From Halalkalibacter oceani (GTDB taxonomy: Bacteria > Bacillota > Bacilli > Bacillales > Bacillaceae_D), in assembly GCF_023715605.1 (NCBI RefSeq), contig NZ_JAMBOL010000009.1, positions 62,001 through 126,000 on the forward strand: DNA of 64,000 nucleotides, given 5' to 3'. Numbering within the stretch: position 1 is the stretch's first letter; each line of letters begins with the position of its first letter. Positions 18,401 to 26,796 of the stretch are shown one piece after another. Below the pieces are notes generated by a model that worked only from the letters and a program-made list of their open reading frames with translations, was not told the DNA's origin and searched no databases. A program made the position numbers and the translations under genes.

Positions 18401-18823
18401 TTATTGATAAAGGATCGTTTGCGCCACACCAATAAAATACTCGGATTCTACAATAATATGGTTTAACACAACTTTCGCTGTCGGATTGGCACTGACGGGT
18501 CGACTTTCTTCCATAATTGTCCGGCAGAGATTAATAAATTCATTGCTTTGCTCTAAGCAAAAGGCCGTAAGCTGCATAATATCCTGGTAGAGTGCCTGAG
18601 AAACTTGTCCTTTTGAACGGTTGACCGTTTCGATATATCTTATGACACGGTGATGCGTTTCCGCAAAGGCACCCTCCCATTCCTTTAAGGCGTTTACATA
18701 TTCCTGTTCGAGATTTCCTACAAGCTCCCTAATGACAACCGTATGCTCTTCCTCCTGATGCTTCCAAAACTCCGCCTCATCAAGAACACGCAGCGGCATT
18801 TGATTTCCGTAATAAAATTGCAT
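18401..18823 (-). CDS. Single-domain DUF2935 protein
   Basis: A 140-residue all-helical protein resembling one half of DUF2935 proteins, metal-binding four-helix bundles found in Bacilli and Clostridia. Typical pieces are LDEAEFWKHQEEEHTVVIREL (~12-32, E and H spaced as metal ligands) and LNHIIVESEYFIGVAQTIL near the C-terminus. Most members have two tandem copies (~270 residues), so this is a half-length version. ATG 18823 follows a weak GGGGG site; the frame is open 16 codons further. Function unknown. Confidence 0.72.
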   Translation of the reverse strand: MQFYYGNQMPLRVLDEAEFWKHQEEEHTVVIRELVGNLEQEYVNALKEWEGAFAETHHRVIRYIETVNRSKGQVSQALYQDIMQLTAFCLEQSNEFINLCRTIMEESRPVSANPTAKVVLNHIIVESEYFIGVAQTILYQ

Positions 18824-18922
18824 ATAACGAACCCCCGTCCTCGTTAATCTCTCGATACTAACACTATTCAAAGGACGTGGAAATAGAACAGTTTATGAGG
18901 AAAATCTGACGGCAAAGCCGAA

Positions 18923-19330
18923 TCGGAACGCAGTCAAAATGGCAATGGCTTCGTTCGCTACACGTCCGTTGTGAAAAATCCACTCACACCAGACTTTAAA
19001 AGATCGTGGCGGTTACTTCGGATTCTTCCTAGCAGCGACTCCGCCCGGCGCGCGGCCAGAAGGAAAGAAAACCACTTTCCTTCTGACCTTTAAAATATTG
19101 CGCCGGCTCCACACGCTGTTCGGAACGCAGTCAAAAAGATTCCAAGGCTGGGCAATGGCTTCACTCGCCACACGTCCGTTGTGAAAAATCCACTCACACC
19201 GGACTTTAAAAGATCGTGGCGGTTACTTCGGATTCTTCCTAGCAGCGACTCCGCCCGGCGCGCGGTCAGAAGGAAAGAAAACCACTTTCCTTCTGCCTTT
19301 AAAACATTGCGCCGGCTCCACACGCTGTTC
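18923..19330 (+). repeat. Tandem pair of structured repeats, copies B1 and B2
   Basis: Two units of ~198 and ~209 bp follow head to tail (each starts CGGAACGCAGTCAAAA, at 18923 and 19121; a third start is at 19330). They are nearly identical except for an 11-14 bp insertion near the start of B2. Each holds the core (18945-19013 and 19156-19222) with GTCCG/CGGAC and TGTGA/TCACA helices, the linker TTTAAAAGATC and GTGGCG. A hairpin AGAAGGAAAG/CTTTCCTTCT follows. No open reading frame in the block looks real. Confidence 0.85.
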
Positions 19331-19370
19331 GGAACGCAGTCAAAAGGAAAAGCACTTTTGACTGCGTTCC
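19331..19370. repeat. 16-bp inverted repeat at the 3' end of rocF
   Basis: GGAACGCAGTCAAAAG (19331-19346) pairs perfectly with 19355-19370, three bases past the rocF stop. The left arm is the start of a third repeat unit. There is no T-run on the minus strand, so it may protect the mRNA end rather than terminate. Confidence 0.75.
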
Positions 19371-19372
19371 TC

Positions 19373-20272
19373 CTACAATAGTTTTTTGCCTAGTAGGGAG
19401 GTGATGAGGGCGACGGCTACGTCGGCTGTGTGGTTTTTGACATCGAGGATCGGGTTTACTTCGACGAATTCGGCTGAGGTGATCAGCTCTGCTTCGGCCA
19501 GCATTTCCAAAGCAAGATGGCTTTCGCGGTAGGTCAGTCCTCCAAGTACAGGGGTCCCGACACCCGGCGCTTCCTGCGGGTCAAGCCCGTCGAGGTCGAG
19601 ACTGAGATGAACACCGTCTGTTTTTTCCGCCAGGTAGGTAATCGTATCTTCCATTACCCGCTGCATGCCGAGACGGTCGACCTCGTGCATCGTAAAGACT
19701 TTTATCCCCAGCCTTTTAATCATTTCACGCTCTCCTTCATCAATATCGCGCGCGCCGATAATGACGACGTTCTCCGGCTTCAGCTTTGGCGCATAGCCGC
19801 CAATCGTTGTCAGCTTCGGGTGGCCGACGCCTAAATTGACGGCGAGCGGCATCCCGTGAATGTTGCCGGATGGCGACGTTTCAGCTGTATTCATATCAGG
19901 ATGAGCATCGTACCAAATGACACCGAGGTTTTTATAGCGCTTACTAATCCCGGCGATCGAGCCGATGCTCATGCTGTGGTCTCCTCCGAGAATGAGCGGA
20001 AAACTGTCTTTCTCTTGAATCGCCGTTACCTGCTGCTGCAATTTCTCACTTGCTTCAATGACTTCCTTTATATTTCTTAGTTCCTGCGTATCATCGGAAC
20101 CCGGTCGGTCAATCGCGATATCGCCATAGTCGCGAACGTTAAAACCGAGTTTCTCCAGTTCCTCAATCAATCCAGCATATCTCATCGCACTTGGCCCCAT
20201 GTCGACCCCGCGCCTCTTCTGTCCCAAATCCATCGGCATCCCAATCACCGATATCGTTTGCTCTTTTTTCAT
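19373..20272 (-). CDS. rocF: Arginase
   Basis: Mn2+ enzyme that hydrolyses arginine to ornithine and urea, the entry step of the Roc pathway. Of 299 residues, the family length, it carries the three metal motifs GGDHS (~96-100), DAHPD (~122-126) and SLDLDGLDP (~222-230), plus the substrate-loop SGNIHGMP. ATG 20272 follows GGGGGA by eight bases; the frame is open nine codons further. It is alone, 4 kb from the rocD operon, but has its own sigma-54 promoter. Its product ornithine is the RocD substrate. Confidence 0.96.
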   Translation of the reverse strand: MKKEQTISVIGMPMDLGQKRRGVDMGPSAMRYAGLIEELEKLGFNVRDYGDIAIDRPGSDDTQELRNIKEVIEASEKLQQQVTAIQEKDSFPLILGGDHSMSIGSIAGISKRYKNLGVIWYDAHPDMNTAETSPSGNIHGMPLAVNLGVGHPKLTTIGGYAPKLKPENVVIIGARDIDEGEREMIKRLGIKVFTMHEVDRLGMQRVMEDTITYLAEKTDGVHLSLDLDGLDPQEAPGVGTPVLGGLTYRESHLALEMLAEAELITSAEFVEVNPILDVKNHTADVAVALITSLLGKKLL

Positions 20273-20307
20273 AGTTGCTTCCCCCTTCGTTCTCTTCACC
20301 TTTTATA

Positions 20308-20325
20308 ATGCAATTACCGTGCCAA
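20308..20325 (-). promoter_or_regulatory. Sigma-54 (SigL) promoter of rocF
   Basis: Minus-strand sequence TTGGCACGGTAATTGCAT is essentially the sigma-54 consensus with GG and GC 12 bases apart. It lies 36 bp upstream of the rocF ATG. Confidence 0.93.
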
Positions 20326-20424
20326 CAATTACTCTCTCTGCTCCGTCCAACCATTTCCATTCTCAGATTGAATCGTTTCTCTATTTGTTATTTATCATAT
20401 ATACTATCGTCCGTTGAAAGGAAC

Positions 20425-20459
20425 AACTTTTTCATGATATAACCTGACATCAAAAAGTT
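20425..20459. promoter_or_regulatory. Candidate enhancer dyad for rocF
   Basis: AACTTTTTCATG (20425-20436) and CATCAAAAAGTT (20448-20459) match as inverted repeats at 11 of 12 positions. The dyad is centred ~115 bp upstream of the rocF -24 element, a usual enhancer distance, and ~100 bp before the divergent amidohydrolase gene. Confidence 0.45.
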
Positions 20460-20543
20460 TTATACCAGGCATAAAGATTTTTATTTTTCATTTATTTCAT
20501 CATTCAATATACTGAAAATTATCATAATTCAGGAGGGACAACG

Positions 20544-21734
20544 ATGAACCTGCATCCGCAAAAAATAGTAATTAAGGAAACAATCGAAGCAACGAAACAA
20601 AAATGGATTGATTTATCCTTAAAAATTCATGCTCATCCGGAGCTCAGTTTTGAAGAGTTTCAGGCGAGCCAATGGCTGACCGAACCGCTTGAAGAGGCGG
20701 GCTTCACGGTTAAGCGTCAGCTGCTGCCCGAGCTTCCGACTTCCTTCCATGCTGAGTGGACGGGAACAAAAAGCGGGCCGACGATTGTCCTTTTAGCAGA
20801 GTATGACGCCCTCGCTGAGCTCGGTCATGCGTGTGGCCATAACATCATCGGTACATCAGCTGTCTGCGCTGCTGTTTCGCTTAAACAGGCGCTGGGCGAT
20901 ATTGCCGGAAAATTGATCGTACTCGGCACTCCGGCTGAAGAAGAAGGTGGCGGGAAAATTTTGCTGGCGGAAAACGGCTGGTTTGACGATGCCGATGCCG
21001 CGTTAATGTGCCATCCCCGCGATAAGACAATGATTTTCCGCGGCAGTCTGGCCTGCGTCGATGTTGATATTACGTTTAAAGGGAAGTCTGCTCATGCCGC
21101 CGCCAATCCCGATCAAGGAATCAGCGCGCTCGACGCGATGCTGCACAGCTTCGCTGCGATCAAACAGCTGTTGCCTGCCTTGCATAAATCAGCAAACGTC
21201 CACGGAATCATTCGCAAAGGCGGAGACGCGACCAATATTATCCCCGATCATTGCGAAGCGAGCTTCCTCTTACGGGCGAAAACACGGGAAGAGCTCGCCC
21301 TCGTTAAAAAACGCGTTTATCAAGCGATTACCAGCTCAACCGAAGCCATCGGAGCAACTTGCACGATGGAGGAAGGCCTTACCTATGCAGAACGGATCAA
21401 CAACCGCGTGCTCAGCCATCTATTTAAGGACAATTTAGAGGCCATCGGCGTTGAAGTCGATGCTTCCGATATTCAATCAGGCATCGGCTCATCGGATATC
21501 GGGAATGTCAGCCAGCTCGTGCCGACGATTCATCCTTATATAAAAATTGGCGAGGCGATTACGCACACGCCGGCTTTTACGGAGGCAACAAAGTCAGAAG
21601 AAGGCATGCAGGGCTTGCTGCAAGCCGCAACGGCGCTCGCCTTAACAGCCTATGACGTATTTGAGCAGCCGGAATTGGCCAAGCAGGCCAAAGAAGAGCT
21701 GGCCGCGACTTTATCCACTAAAGGAGGAATCTAA
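20544..21734 (+). CDS. M20 family amidohydrolase
   Basis: A 396-residue zinc hydrolase of the M20D type (N-acyl-amino-acid amidohydrolase / aminobenzoyl-glutamate hydrolase relatives). Metal and catalytic motifs: EYDALAELGHACGHN (~88-102), PAEEEGGGK (~134-142) and a C-terminal histidine in AITHTPAF. The dimerisation domain lies at ~175-290. Start ATG follows AGGAGGG. The stop is one base before the carrier gene, so they form an operon that may release amino acids from acylated or peptide substrates and transport them. Its position beside rocF hints at arginine-type substrates (inference). Confidence 0.88.
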   Translation: MNLHPQKIVIKETIEATKQKWIDLSLKIHAHPELSFEEFQASQWLTEPLEEAGFTVKRQLLPELPTSFHAEWTGTKSGPTIVLLAEYDALAELGHACGHNIIGTSAVCAAVSLKQALGDIAGKLIVLGTPAEEEGGGKILLAENGWFDDADAALMCHPRDKTMIFRGSLACVDVDITFKGKSAHAAANPDQGISALDAMLHSFAAIKQLLPALHKSANVHGIIRKGGDATNIIPDHCEASFLLRAKTREELALVKKRVYQAITSSTEAIGATCTMEEGLTYAERINNRVLSHLFKDNLEAIGVEVDASDIQSGIGSSDIGNVSQLVPTIHPYIKIGEAITHTPAFTEATKSEEGMQGLLQAATALALTAYDVFEQPELAKQAKEELAATLSTKGGI

Positions 21735-21735
21735 T

Positions 21736-23163
21736 ATGTCCGAACCGAAGCAACCCGGGGCAGGAAGCGGATTGCGAAAGCTTCTCGTGATGCCCCACAC
21801 GTATGTCTTGCTCGTTATCATCATTTTACTCGCCGCCCTGCTCACTTATGTGATCCCGGCAGGTGAGTTTGAGCGGGCCGAGGACGTCAATTCAGGGCGG
21901 ACGGTCGTCGTACCAGGGAGCTATGAAGAAACCGAGGCTTCCCCATTTAATCCGCTCCTGTTCCCTGTTTCAATTGTTGAAGGCTTTAATGATTCAAGTG
22001 ATATTATTTTCTTTATTTTAATTATTGGCGGTACATTCCAGATCATTATGTCGACAGGAGCGATTGACGCAGTCACCGGCCGGACGACCAGGCTGTTTTC
22101 GAAACGCTCGGCCTTTGTCATTCCCGCTTTTTTAGCGTTGTTTTCTGTCGGCGGCTTTACAATGGGAATGAGCACGGAATCAATGGTATTCGTGCCGATC
22201 GGGATTCTCATCGCCCGGTCGCTCGGTTACGATGCGATCACCGGAACGGCAATGGTCATTTTAGGGAGCAACATCGGCTTTACCGCGGGGCTGCTCAACC
22301 CATTCAGCGTCGGTGTCGCCCAGTCGATTGCCGAAGTTCCACTTTTTTCGGGGATGTGGCTGCGCGCCATTATTCTGATCCTGCTGCTGATCATTACGTC
22401 GCTTTACATCATTCGTTACGCAAATAAAGTGAAGCAGGATCAACGCAACAGTCTCGTCTATGAGCTGGAAACAGAACAAAATCAAGCTGACATCGAAGGA
22501 GTCGCCGTCGATTCAACGATTACAGGAAAACATATGATGGCGATCTCCGTCTTTCTGATTGGAATTATCGTTTTGCTTTGGGGTGTTTCCGTTCATGAAT
22601 GGTATATTCTTGAGATTTCCTCGCTCTTCTTAGCGATGGGGATTGTGGCAGGACTTGTCTCCGGCTACGGACCAAGCCGAATATCGAAGGAATTTGTAAA
22701 AGGAGCAAAAAGTATCGTGATGGGCGCTTTAATGATCGGTCTGGCCAGAGCAGTTATCGTCGTTCTGGAAGATGGCGCCATTATTGATACAATCGTTTTC
22801 TATGCTTCCACTGTCGTCGATACAATGCCAAGCTCCTTGCAAGTACTCGGAATGTATCTCTTCCAAGTATTCGTTAATTTATTTATTACATCAGGCTCCG
22901 GTCAGGCGGCGATTACGATGCCAATCATGACGCCGCTCGGCGACCTGCTCGGCGTCACGCGCCAAACCGGGGTGCTCGCGTTTCAGCTCGGTGACGGCTT
23001 CACTAATTTGATCAATCCGACCTCCTCCACGTTAATGGGAGCACTCGCCGTCTCAGGAATCGCCTTTCAAAAATGGTTCCGCTTCGCCTGGCCGCTTATC
23101 GTTATCTGGATCGTGTTCGGCGGCATCATGGTCGTCATTGCCAACTTGATTCATTACCAGTAA
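21736..23163 (+). CDS. YfcC-family basic amino acid / dicarboxylate carrier
   Basis: A 475-residue protein with ~12 membrane segments of the YfcC (arginine/ornithine antiporter-like, C4-dicarboxylate anaerobic carrier) family. It begins with a cytosolic basic stretch, then MPHTYVLLVIIILLAALLTYVIPAGEF, the family N-terminus. Re-entrant motifs are GSNIGFTAGLLNPFSVGVAQ (~175-195) and LGDGFTNLINPTSS (~418-432). AAGGAGGA precedes ATG 21736. The gene follows the amidohydrolase directly. Confidence 0.88.
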   Translation: MSEPKQPGAGSGLRKLLVMPHTYVLLVIIILLAALLTYVIPAGEFERAEDVNSGRTVVVPGSYEETEASPFNPLLFPVSIVEGFNDSSDIIFFILIIGGTFQIIMSTGAIDAVTGRTTRLFSKRSAFVIPAFLALFSVGGFTMGMSTESMVFVPIGILIARSLGYDAITGTAMVILGSNIGFTAGLLNPFSVGVAQSIAEVPLFSGMWLRAIILILLLIITSLYIIRYANKVKQDQRNSLVYELETEQNQADIEGVAVDSTITGKHMMAISVFLIGIIVLLWGVSVHEWYILEISSLFLAMGIVAGLVSGYGPSRISKEFVKGAKSIVMGALMIGLARAVIVVLEDGAIIDTIVFYASTVVDTMPSSLQVLGMYLFQVFVNLFITSGSGQAAITMPIMTPLGDLLGVTRQTGVLAFQLGDGFTNLINPTSSTLMGALAVSGIAFQKWFRFAWPLIVIWIVFGGIMVVIANLIHYQ

Positions 23164-23215
23164 GCCCGCGCACCGGTTTTAAAAGGAGAAGTGACGCCCA
23201 CTGCTTTTTAATGAG

Positions 23216-23262
23216 AAGAGTGGCCCCCGAGCATTGACGTTTTCGGGCGCCACTCTTCTTTC
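23216..23262 (+). terminator. Terminator after the YfcC carrier
   Basis: AAGAGTGGCCCCCGA (23216-23230) pairs with TCGGGCGCCACTCTT (23243-23257) with one mismatch, followed by CTTTCC. Confidence 0.8.
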
Positions 23263-23305
23263 CTTTCCGCTCTTCGTCTATAATGAGGAAAAGGAGACGA
23301 GATTG

Positions 23306-24226
23306 ATGAACGAGAAAGATTGCTTAATGCTGACCTATTTAGAACACGAGCCTAATATTACGCAGGCAGCCAAGCGGCTCTTCACAACGCAGCCGGCCCT
23401 CGCCTACCGCATCAAGCAAATTGAGGAAGAGTTCGGGATTGACTTATTTTACCGTGAAGGCAAAACGCCGACTTTGACGCCTGAAGGCCGCTCCTTAATA
23501 CACTATGCCCATAAGCAGCTCCAGCTGTTGCGCGAAACGAAGGATCAGCTGCGTGAGCTGGCCAACGCCGGAAACCTGCGTATCGGCGTGAACAGCTATG
23601 TATGCAATTCGCTGTTCCCTCCTCTGTTAAGTCAATTCCATCGCCAGCATCCAGAGATCCAATATTATATCCATTCCGGGATGAGCTCGGAAATTTTCAA
23701 GAAATTGCAGAGCGGGGATATTAACCTGGCGATTGTCCGCGGGGATTTTGCCTGGACTGGCGAGAAGCAGCTGTTGCATGAGGATGAAGTCGGCATTGTC
23801 TCAAGCTCGCCTATCACGCTGGCTTCCCTCCCTGACGAACCGAGAATCTGTTTCCAGGAGCCTGACTACCTTTCTCAAATTCCTAATCATACAAAGATCA
23901 CAATTGAGGATATGATCAAGCGATGGTGGGGAGAGCATTTTACCGATGAGCCGAAAGCATTCATGAAAGTGGACAGCTATGAGACCTGTGTCCGGATGGT
24001 CGATGCCGGACTGGGCTACGCTATCGTACCGAAGCTTTTTTTGCTTCAGCACGCCCATCTCCCATTTCAGCCGCTTCACTTTAAGGATGGAACTGTCGCT
24101 TCGCGGCGCATGTGGGTCTATTATCGTGCAAACAGCCTGACGCTGAGGGCGGTGAAGACCTTTCTATCCTTTTTGTTAAACTACTTTGCCGAAAACATAC
24201 CTGGTGAGAAAAGAGAAGAGAACTGA
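23306..24226 (+). CDS. LysR family transcriptional regulator
   Basis: A 306-residue LTTR with N-terminal winged HTH (ITQAAKRLFTTQPALAYRIKQIEEEFG, ~15-40) and a periplasmic-binding-like effector domain (~90-295). ATG 23306 follows AAAGGAG well; the open frame upstream runs through the preceding terminator. It is 140 bp downstream of the amidohydrolase/YfcC operon in the same direction, and its stop overlaps the ydcF-like gene by one base (TGATG). Its target genes are unknown. Confidence 0.88.
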   Translation: MNEKDCLMLTYLEHEPNITQAAKRLFTTQPALAYRIKQIEEEFGIDLFYREGKTPTLTPEGRSLIHYAHKQLQLLRETKDQLRELANAGNLRIGVNSYVCNSLFPPLLSQFHRQHPEIQYYIHSGMSSEIFKKLQSGDINLAIVRGDFAWTGEKQLLHEDEVGIVSSSPITLASLPDEPRICFQEPDYLSQIPNHTKITIEDMIKRWWGEHFTDEPKAFMKVDSYETCVRMVDAGLGYAIVPKLFLLQHAHLPFQPLHFKDGTVASRRMWVYYRANSLTLRAVKTFLSFLLNYFAENIPGEKREEN

Positions 24227-24804
24227 TGCTAAGGACAAGATGGATAAAAGGAAGTGGACTGCTTCTGCTCGTCCTGCTTCTCTGGTTTATAATTCATTCC
24301 GCCATCATGATCGCCGACGGCTTGCAGGATGATGCCCGGCAAACCGATGTTGCCGTCGTATTAGGAAACAAAGTCGATGATAATGGTCAACCCGCCCATC
24401 GCCTGCAGGCGAGATTGGACAAAGCCGCCGACCTTTATCAGCAGGGCTACTTTCCTTTCATTATCGTCAGTGGAGGAGTAGGGAAAGAAGGCTTTGATGA
24501 AGCAGAAGTGATGAAAGATTATTTAATGAACCGCGGCATCCCAGCCGAACAAATTCTTACAGATTCAGCTGGAAACAATACGTTTTTAACAGCGAAGCAT
24601 ACAGACGCGATCATGAACGATTCGGGATTTACGTCTGTCACCGTCATCAGCCAGTATTTTCACATTACAAGGACGAAGCTCGCTTTTCACAAAGCCGGCA
24701 TTGAAAACGTCTCCGGCGCCCATGCCGACCTCTTTGAATGGCGCGACCTTTACTCCATTTTTCGCGAATGGCCGGCTTTTTATAAATATCTTCTGTTCTA
24801 TTAA
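24226..24804 (+). CDS. YdcF family (DUF218) membrane-anchored protein
   Basis: 192 residues: one N-terminal transmembrane helix (~10-30), then a DUF218 domain with VAVVLGNKVDDNGQP, FPFIIVSGGVGKEG, TFLTAKHTDAI and VISQYFHITRTKLAF. Relatives are SanA and YdcF, envelope-linked proteins of unclear function that bind nucleotide-like ligands. Translationally coupled to the LysR gene. It overlaps the convergent ctaG stop by four bases. Confidence 0.85.
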   Translation: MLRTRWIKGSGLLLLVLLLWFIIHSAIMIADGLQDDARQTDVAVVLGNKVDDNGQPAHRLQARLDKAADLYQQGYFPFIIVSGGVGKEGFDEAEVMKDYLMNRGIPAEQILTDSAGNNTFLTAKHTDAIMNDSGFTSVTVISQYFHITRTKLAFHKAGIENVSGAHADLFEWRDLYSIFREWPAFYKYLLFY

Positions 24805-25622
24805 TACGCTGATTCCACCACTGCTGCTCTCGGTCTCGTTGCGCGATACACCTGGGCGCAGAATAGAAAGATGAGAACAGCGTCGATCAAATCCCCGCCA
24901 TAATACATCAGCATCGCCCCTGCCTCGGCCTCGGCAGGCGGTACACCGTCAGGGGGATAGGCATACAAATATTTTGCCAGGATGCCATGCGCCGCCAGGG
25001 CAAGCAGCAGGACAACTGCCCTGTATCGCACACTCGCCTGATGCGGGGCCGGATCGATCGAAATGATCGCCGCGGTAAACAGATAACCGGCGATAAAGAC
25101 GTGGAGATGAATAAATAGATGCAACAATAGCGAGTCATGCATCGCGTTAAACAAATTTGTCGTATAGAGCAGCCACAGCCCGCCGATATTGAGCAGAGTC
25201 GCCACCACCGGATCACTGACAAATCGGGCCGGGCGGCTTTTTAACACTCTCGATAAAGCGCGGGCCCACGGTACAGACAGCGATCGCAGCGCCAATGTCA
25301 TCGGGGCAGCCAGCACCATCAGCAGCGGGGCGAGCATCCCTAAAAACAGGTGCCCGGTCATATGCGCGGCAAAATCGTGATGCGACTTCTCCGCCAGTGG
25401 ACCGATAACCGCTACTAAAGCGCACCCAACTCCGGCGATCCATAATACGGTTCGGTGAAGCGGCCAGCGTCTAAAACGGTGATTCGTAAAGAACACCGCA
25501 CTGACATAAAAAATGAGCGCGAGCACGAATGGCAAGGCAAGCAGAAGCTGTGCAAGCAGGGTGATCTCCACATGAATTCCGGCCATTTCATGCCCATGAT
25601 GAAGGGAATGTGCAGCCGGCAT
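24801..25622 (-). CDS. ctaG: Cytochrome c oxidase assembly factor CtaG
   Basis: A 273-residue, seven-helix membrane protein of the caa3_CtaG family, needed for forming active caa3 oxidase, with a role in copper delivery proposed for the family. Histidine-rich N-terminus (HSLHHGHEM, residues 5-13), HHDFAAHMTGHLFLGMLAPLL (~82-102) and HLFIHLHVFIAGYL (~168-182) carry the likely metal ligands. The ATG shares a base with the stop of the preceding DUF2243 gene, so the two are translated together. No cta structural genes are in the window. Confidence 0.88.
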   Translation of the reverse strand: MPAAHSLHHGHEMAGIHVEITLLAQLLLALPFVLALIFYVSAVFFTNHRFRRWPLHRTVLWIAGVGCALVAVIGPLAEKSHHDFAAHMTGHLFLGMLAPLLMVLAAPMTLALRSLSVPWARALSRVLKSRPARFVSDPVVATLLNIGGLWLLYTTNLFNAMHDSLLLHLFIHLHVFIAGYLFTAAIISIDPAPHQASVRYRAVVLLLALAAHGILAKYLYAYPPDGVPPAEAEAGAMLMYYGGDLIDAVLIFLFCAQVYRATRPRAAVVESAY

Positions 25623-26125
25623 CAAAACTGAACCTTCCTTTCTGTGGTGGCCTGCCTTTTTGATCGGCGAAGCAACACGAGGCCGATGGCAATCATTACA
25701 AGCGCCAGGACATTCCAGATCAGATCGTAAACGATGACATTGTCGACGTAGCGGATCTGGTGAATCCTCATCAACTTATGCTGGATGACGCCATCATATA
25801 ATTGGAATCCTCCGCCGCCAACAAGGACGCCGCCCCACCATGTGCCGCGGGATAAGGCATTCCTTCTCCGCAAATCGGCGAACAAAAAAAGGCCGGCGAT
25901 CGTCGCAAACCAGCTGAAAGCATGAAAGAGACCATCTGAGATTAAGCCAATTTCGGTTGTTGCTCTATCATAGAAGTGATGCCAGTGCAGCAGCTGGTGA
26001 AAGACCGCCTCATCAAAAAACGCGACAAGACCAAGACCAAACAAAATCCCTGACCACAGGTTCCGCGCACCATAGCGCGAAGAGGCATTCCCGCCTGCTT
26101 CACTTTGATTCACCTTTTTACTCAT
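25622..26125 (-). CDS. DUF2243 integral membrane protein
   Basis: 167 residues with four membrane helices and conserved histidines near the membrane face (FFDEAVFHQLLHWHHFYD, ~35-52; DGVIQHKLMRIHQIR, ~112-126), the signature of DUF2243. It is translationally coupled to ctaG, suggesting a joint role in oxidase or copper handling, but the biochemical function is not known. Confidence 0.85.
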   Translation of the reverse strand: MSKKVNQSEAGGNASSRYGARNLWSGILFGLGLVAFFDEAVFHQLLHWHHFYDRATTEIGLISDGLFHAFSWFATIAGLFLFADLRRRNALSRGTWWGGVLVGGGGFQLYDGVIQHKLMRIHQIRYVDNVIVYDLIWNVLALVMIAIGLVLLRRSKRQATTERKVQF

Positions 26126-26199
26126 AGCATTCGCTCACTTTCAACCCAATTGATAAACTCCTTTCTTACTCTACCCAAAAATAGCTGCGCTAAACAACA

Positions 26200-26700
26200 T
26201 CATCCAAGCCCGACTTTGTTGCTCCGTCTCTCTAACAGCACTGTATCCCGCCAAATCCCATTAAGCTGGGCAATTCGTTCCCGTCTGCCGATTTCCCGAA
26301 AACCATTCTTTTTATGTAGATGAAGACTGGCCTCATTTTCCGGAAAAACAGTTGCCTGTAATGTCCAATAGCCGTTTTCTTCTGTTACATTGATCAGGTC
26401 CCGCAGCAAACGAGCACCGATACCGATACCGCGCGCCTCCACTTTGACATAAACACTGACCTCGCCGACGCCTGCGTAAACACGCCGTTCGGAGACAGGA
26501 GACGCCTTGCTCCACCCAATAATCGTTTGCTCCTGCACCGCGACAAGACAGCAGGCCGGATTCGTTTGCTTAAGCCAGTTGTCATATTCCTCAGGGACTT
26601 TCGTTTCAAAGGTTGCCTTTCCCGTTTCAATTCCTGCCTCGTAGATCGCTCTCACCTGCTCCCAATCATCTCGCTTCATGGTCCGGATCGCAATGGTCAC
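26200..26700 (-). CDS. GNAT acetyltransferase, phosphinothricin-acetyltransferase-like
   Basis: 166-residue acetyltransferase of the Pat/YncA group. Motifs: IRTMKRDDWEQVRAIYEAGI at the N-terminus, VSVYVKVEARGIGIGARLLRDLI (~85-107, acetyl-CoA loop) and FPENEASLHLHKKNGF (~120-135). GTG 26700 has GGAGAG seven bases upstream; 18 further codons upstream are open but lack a ribosome site. Members acetylate phosphinothricin, methionine sulfoximine or similar amino acid analogues. Divergent from marR. Confidence 0.87.
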   Translation of the reverse strand: MTIAIRTMKRDDWEQVRAIYEAGIETGKATFETKVPEEYDNWLKQTNPACCLVAVQEQTIIGWSKASPVSERRVYAGVGEVSVYVKVEARGIGIGARLLRDLINVTEENGYWTLQATVFPENEASLHLHKKNGFREIGRRERIAQLNGIWRDTVLLERRSNKVGLG

Positions 26701-26748
26701 TTGTATCTCTCCTCTCAAAAAACGTTCCATTCTTAAAGTATACAACAC

Positions 26749-26777
26749 TTGCAAAATACAAATAAATAGAGTATAAC
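26749..26777 (+). promoter_or_regulatory. Promoter of marR with overlapping repeated motif
   Basis: TTGCAA (26749-26754) and TATAAC (26772-26777) are 17 bp apart. The segment TTGCAAAATACAAATAAATA (26749-26768) is almost repeated before the flavoprotein gene (27302-27321), differing only in three central bases, so it is a candidate MarR operator. Confidence 0.65.
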
Positions 26778-26796
26778 CATTTATAGGAGGTGCAAG

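Noticed and set aside
18199-18432. 77-codon minus-strand frame overlapping the DUF2935 gene end
   Set aside because: It crosses the terminator hairpin at 18326-18359, lacks a ribosome site and resembles no protein.
18923-19370. Tandem repeats considered as a CRISPR array
   Set aside because: Units are ~200 bp and nearly identical throughout, with no short repeat/unique spacer pattern and no cas genes.
20460-20540. Sigma-54 promoter for the amidohydrolase gene (CCAGGCATAAAGATTTTTA)
   Set aside because: GG is present but the -12 GC is missing.
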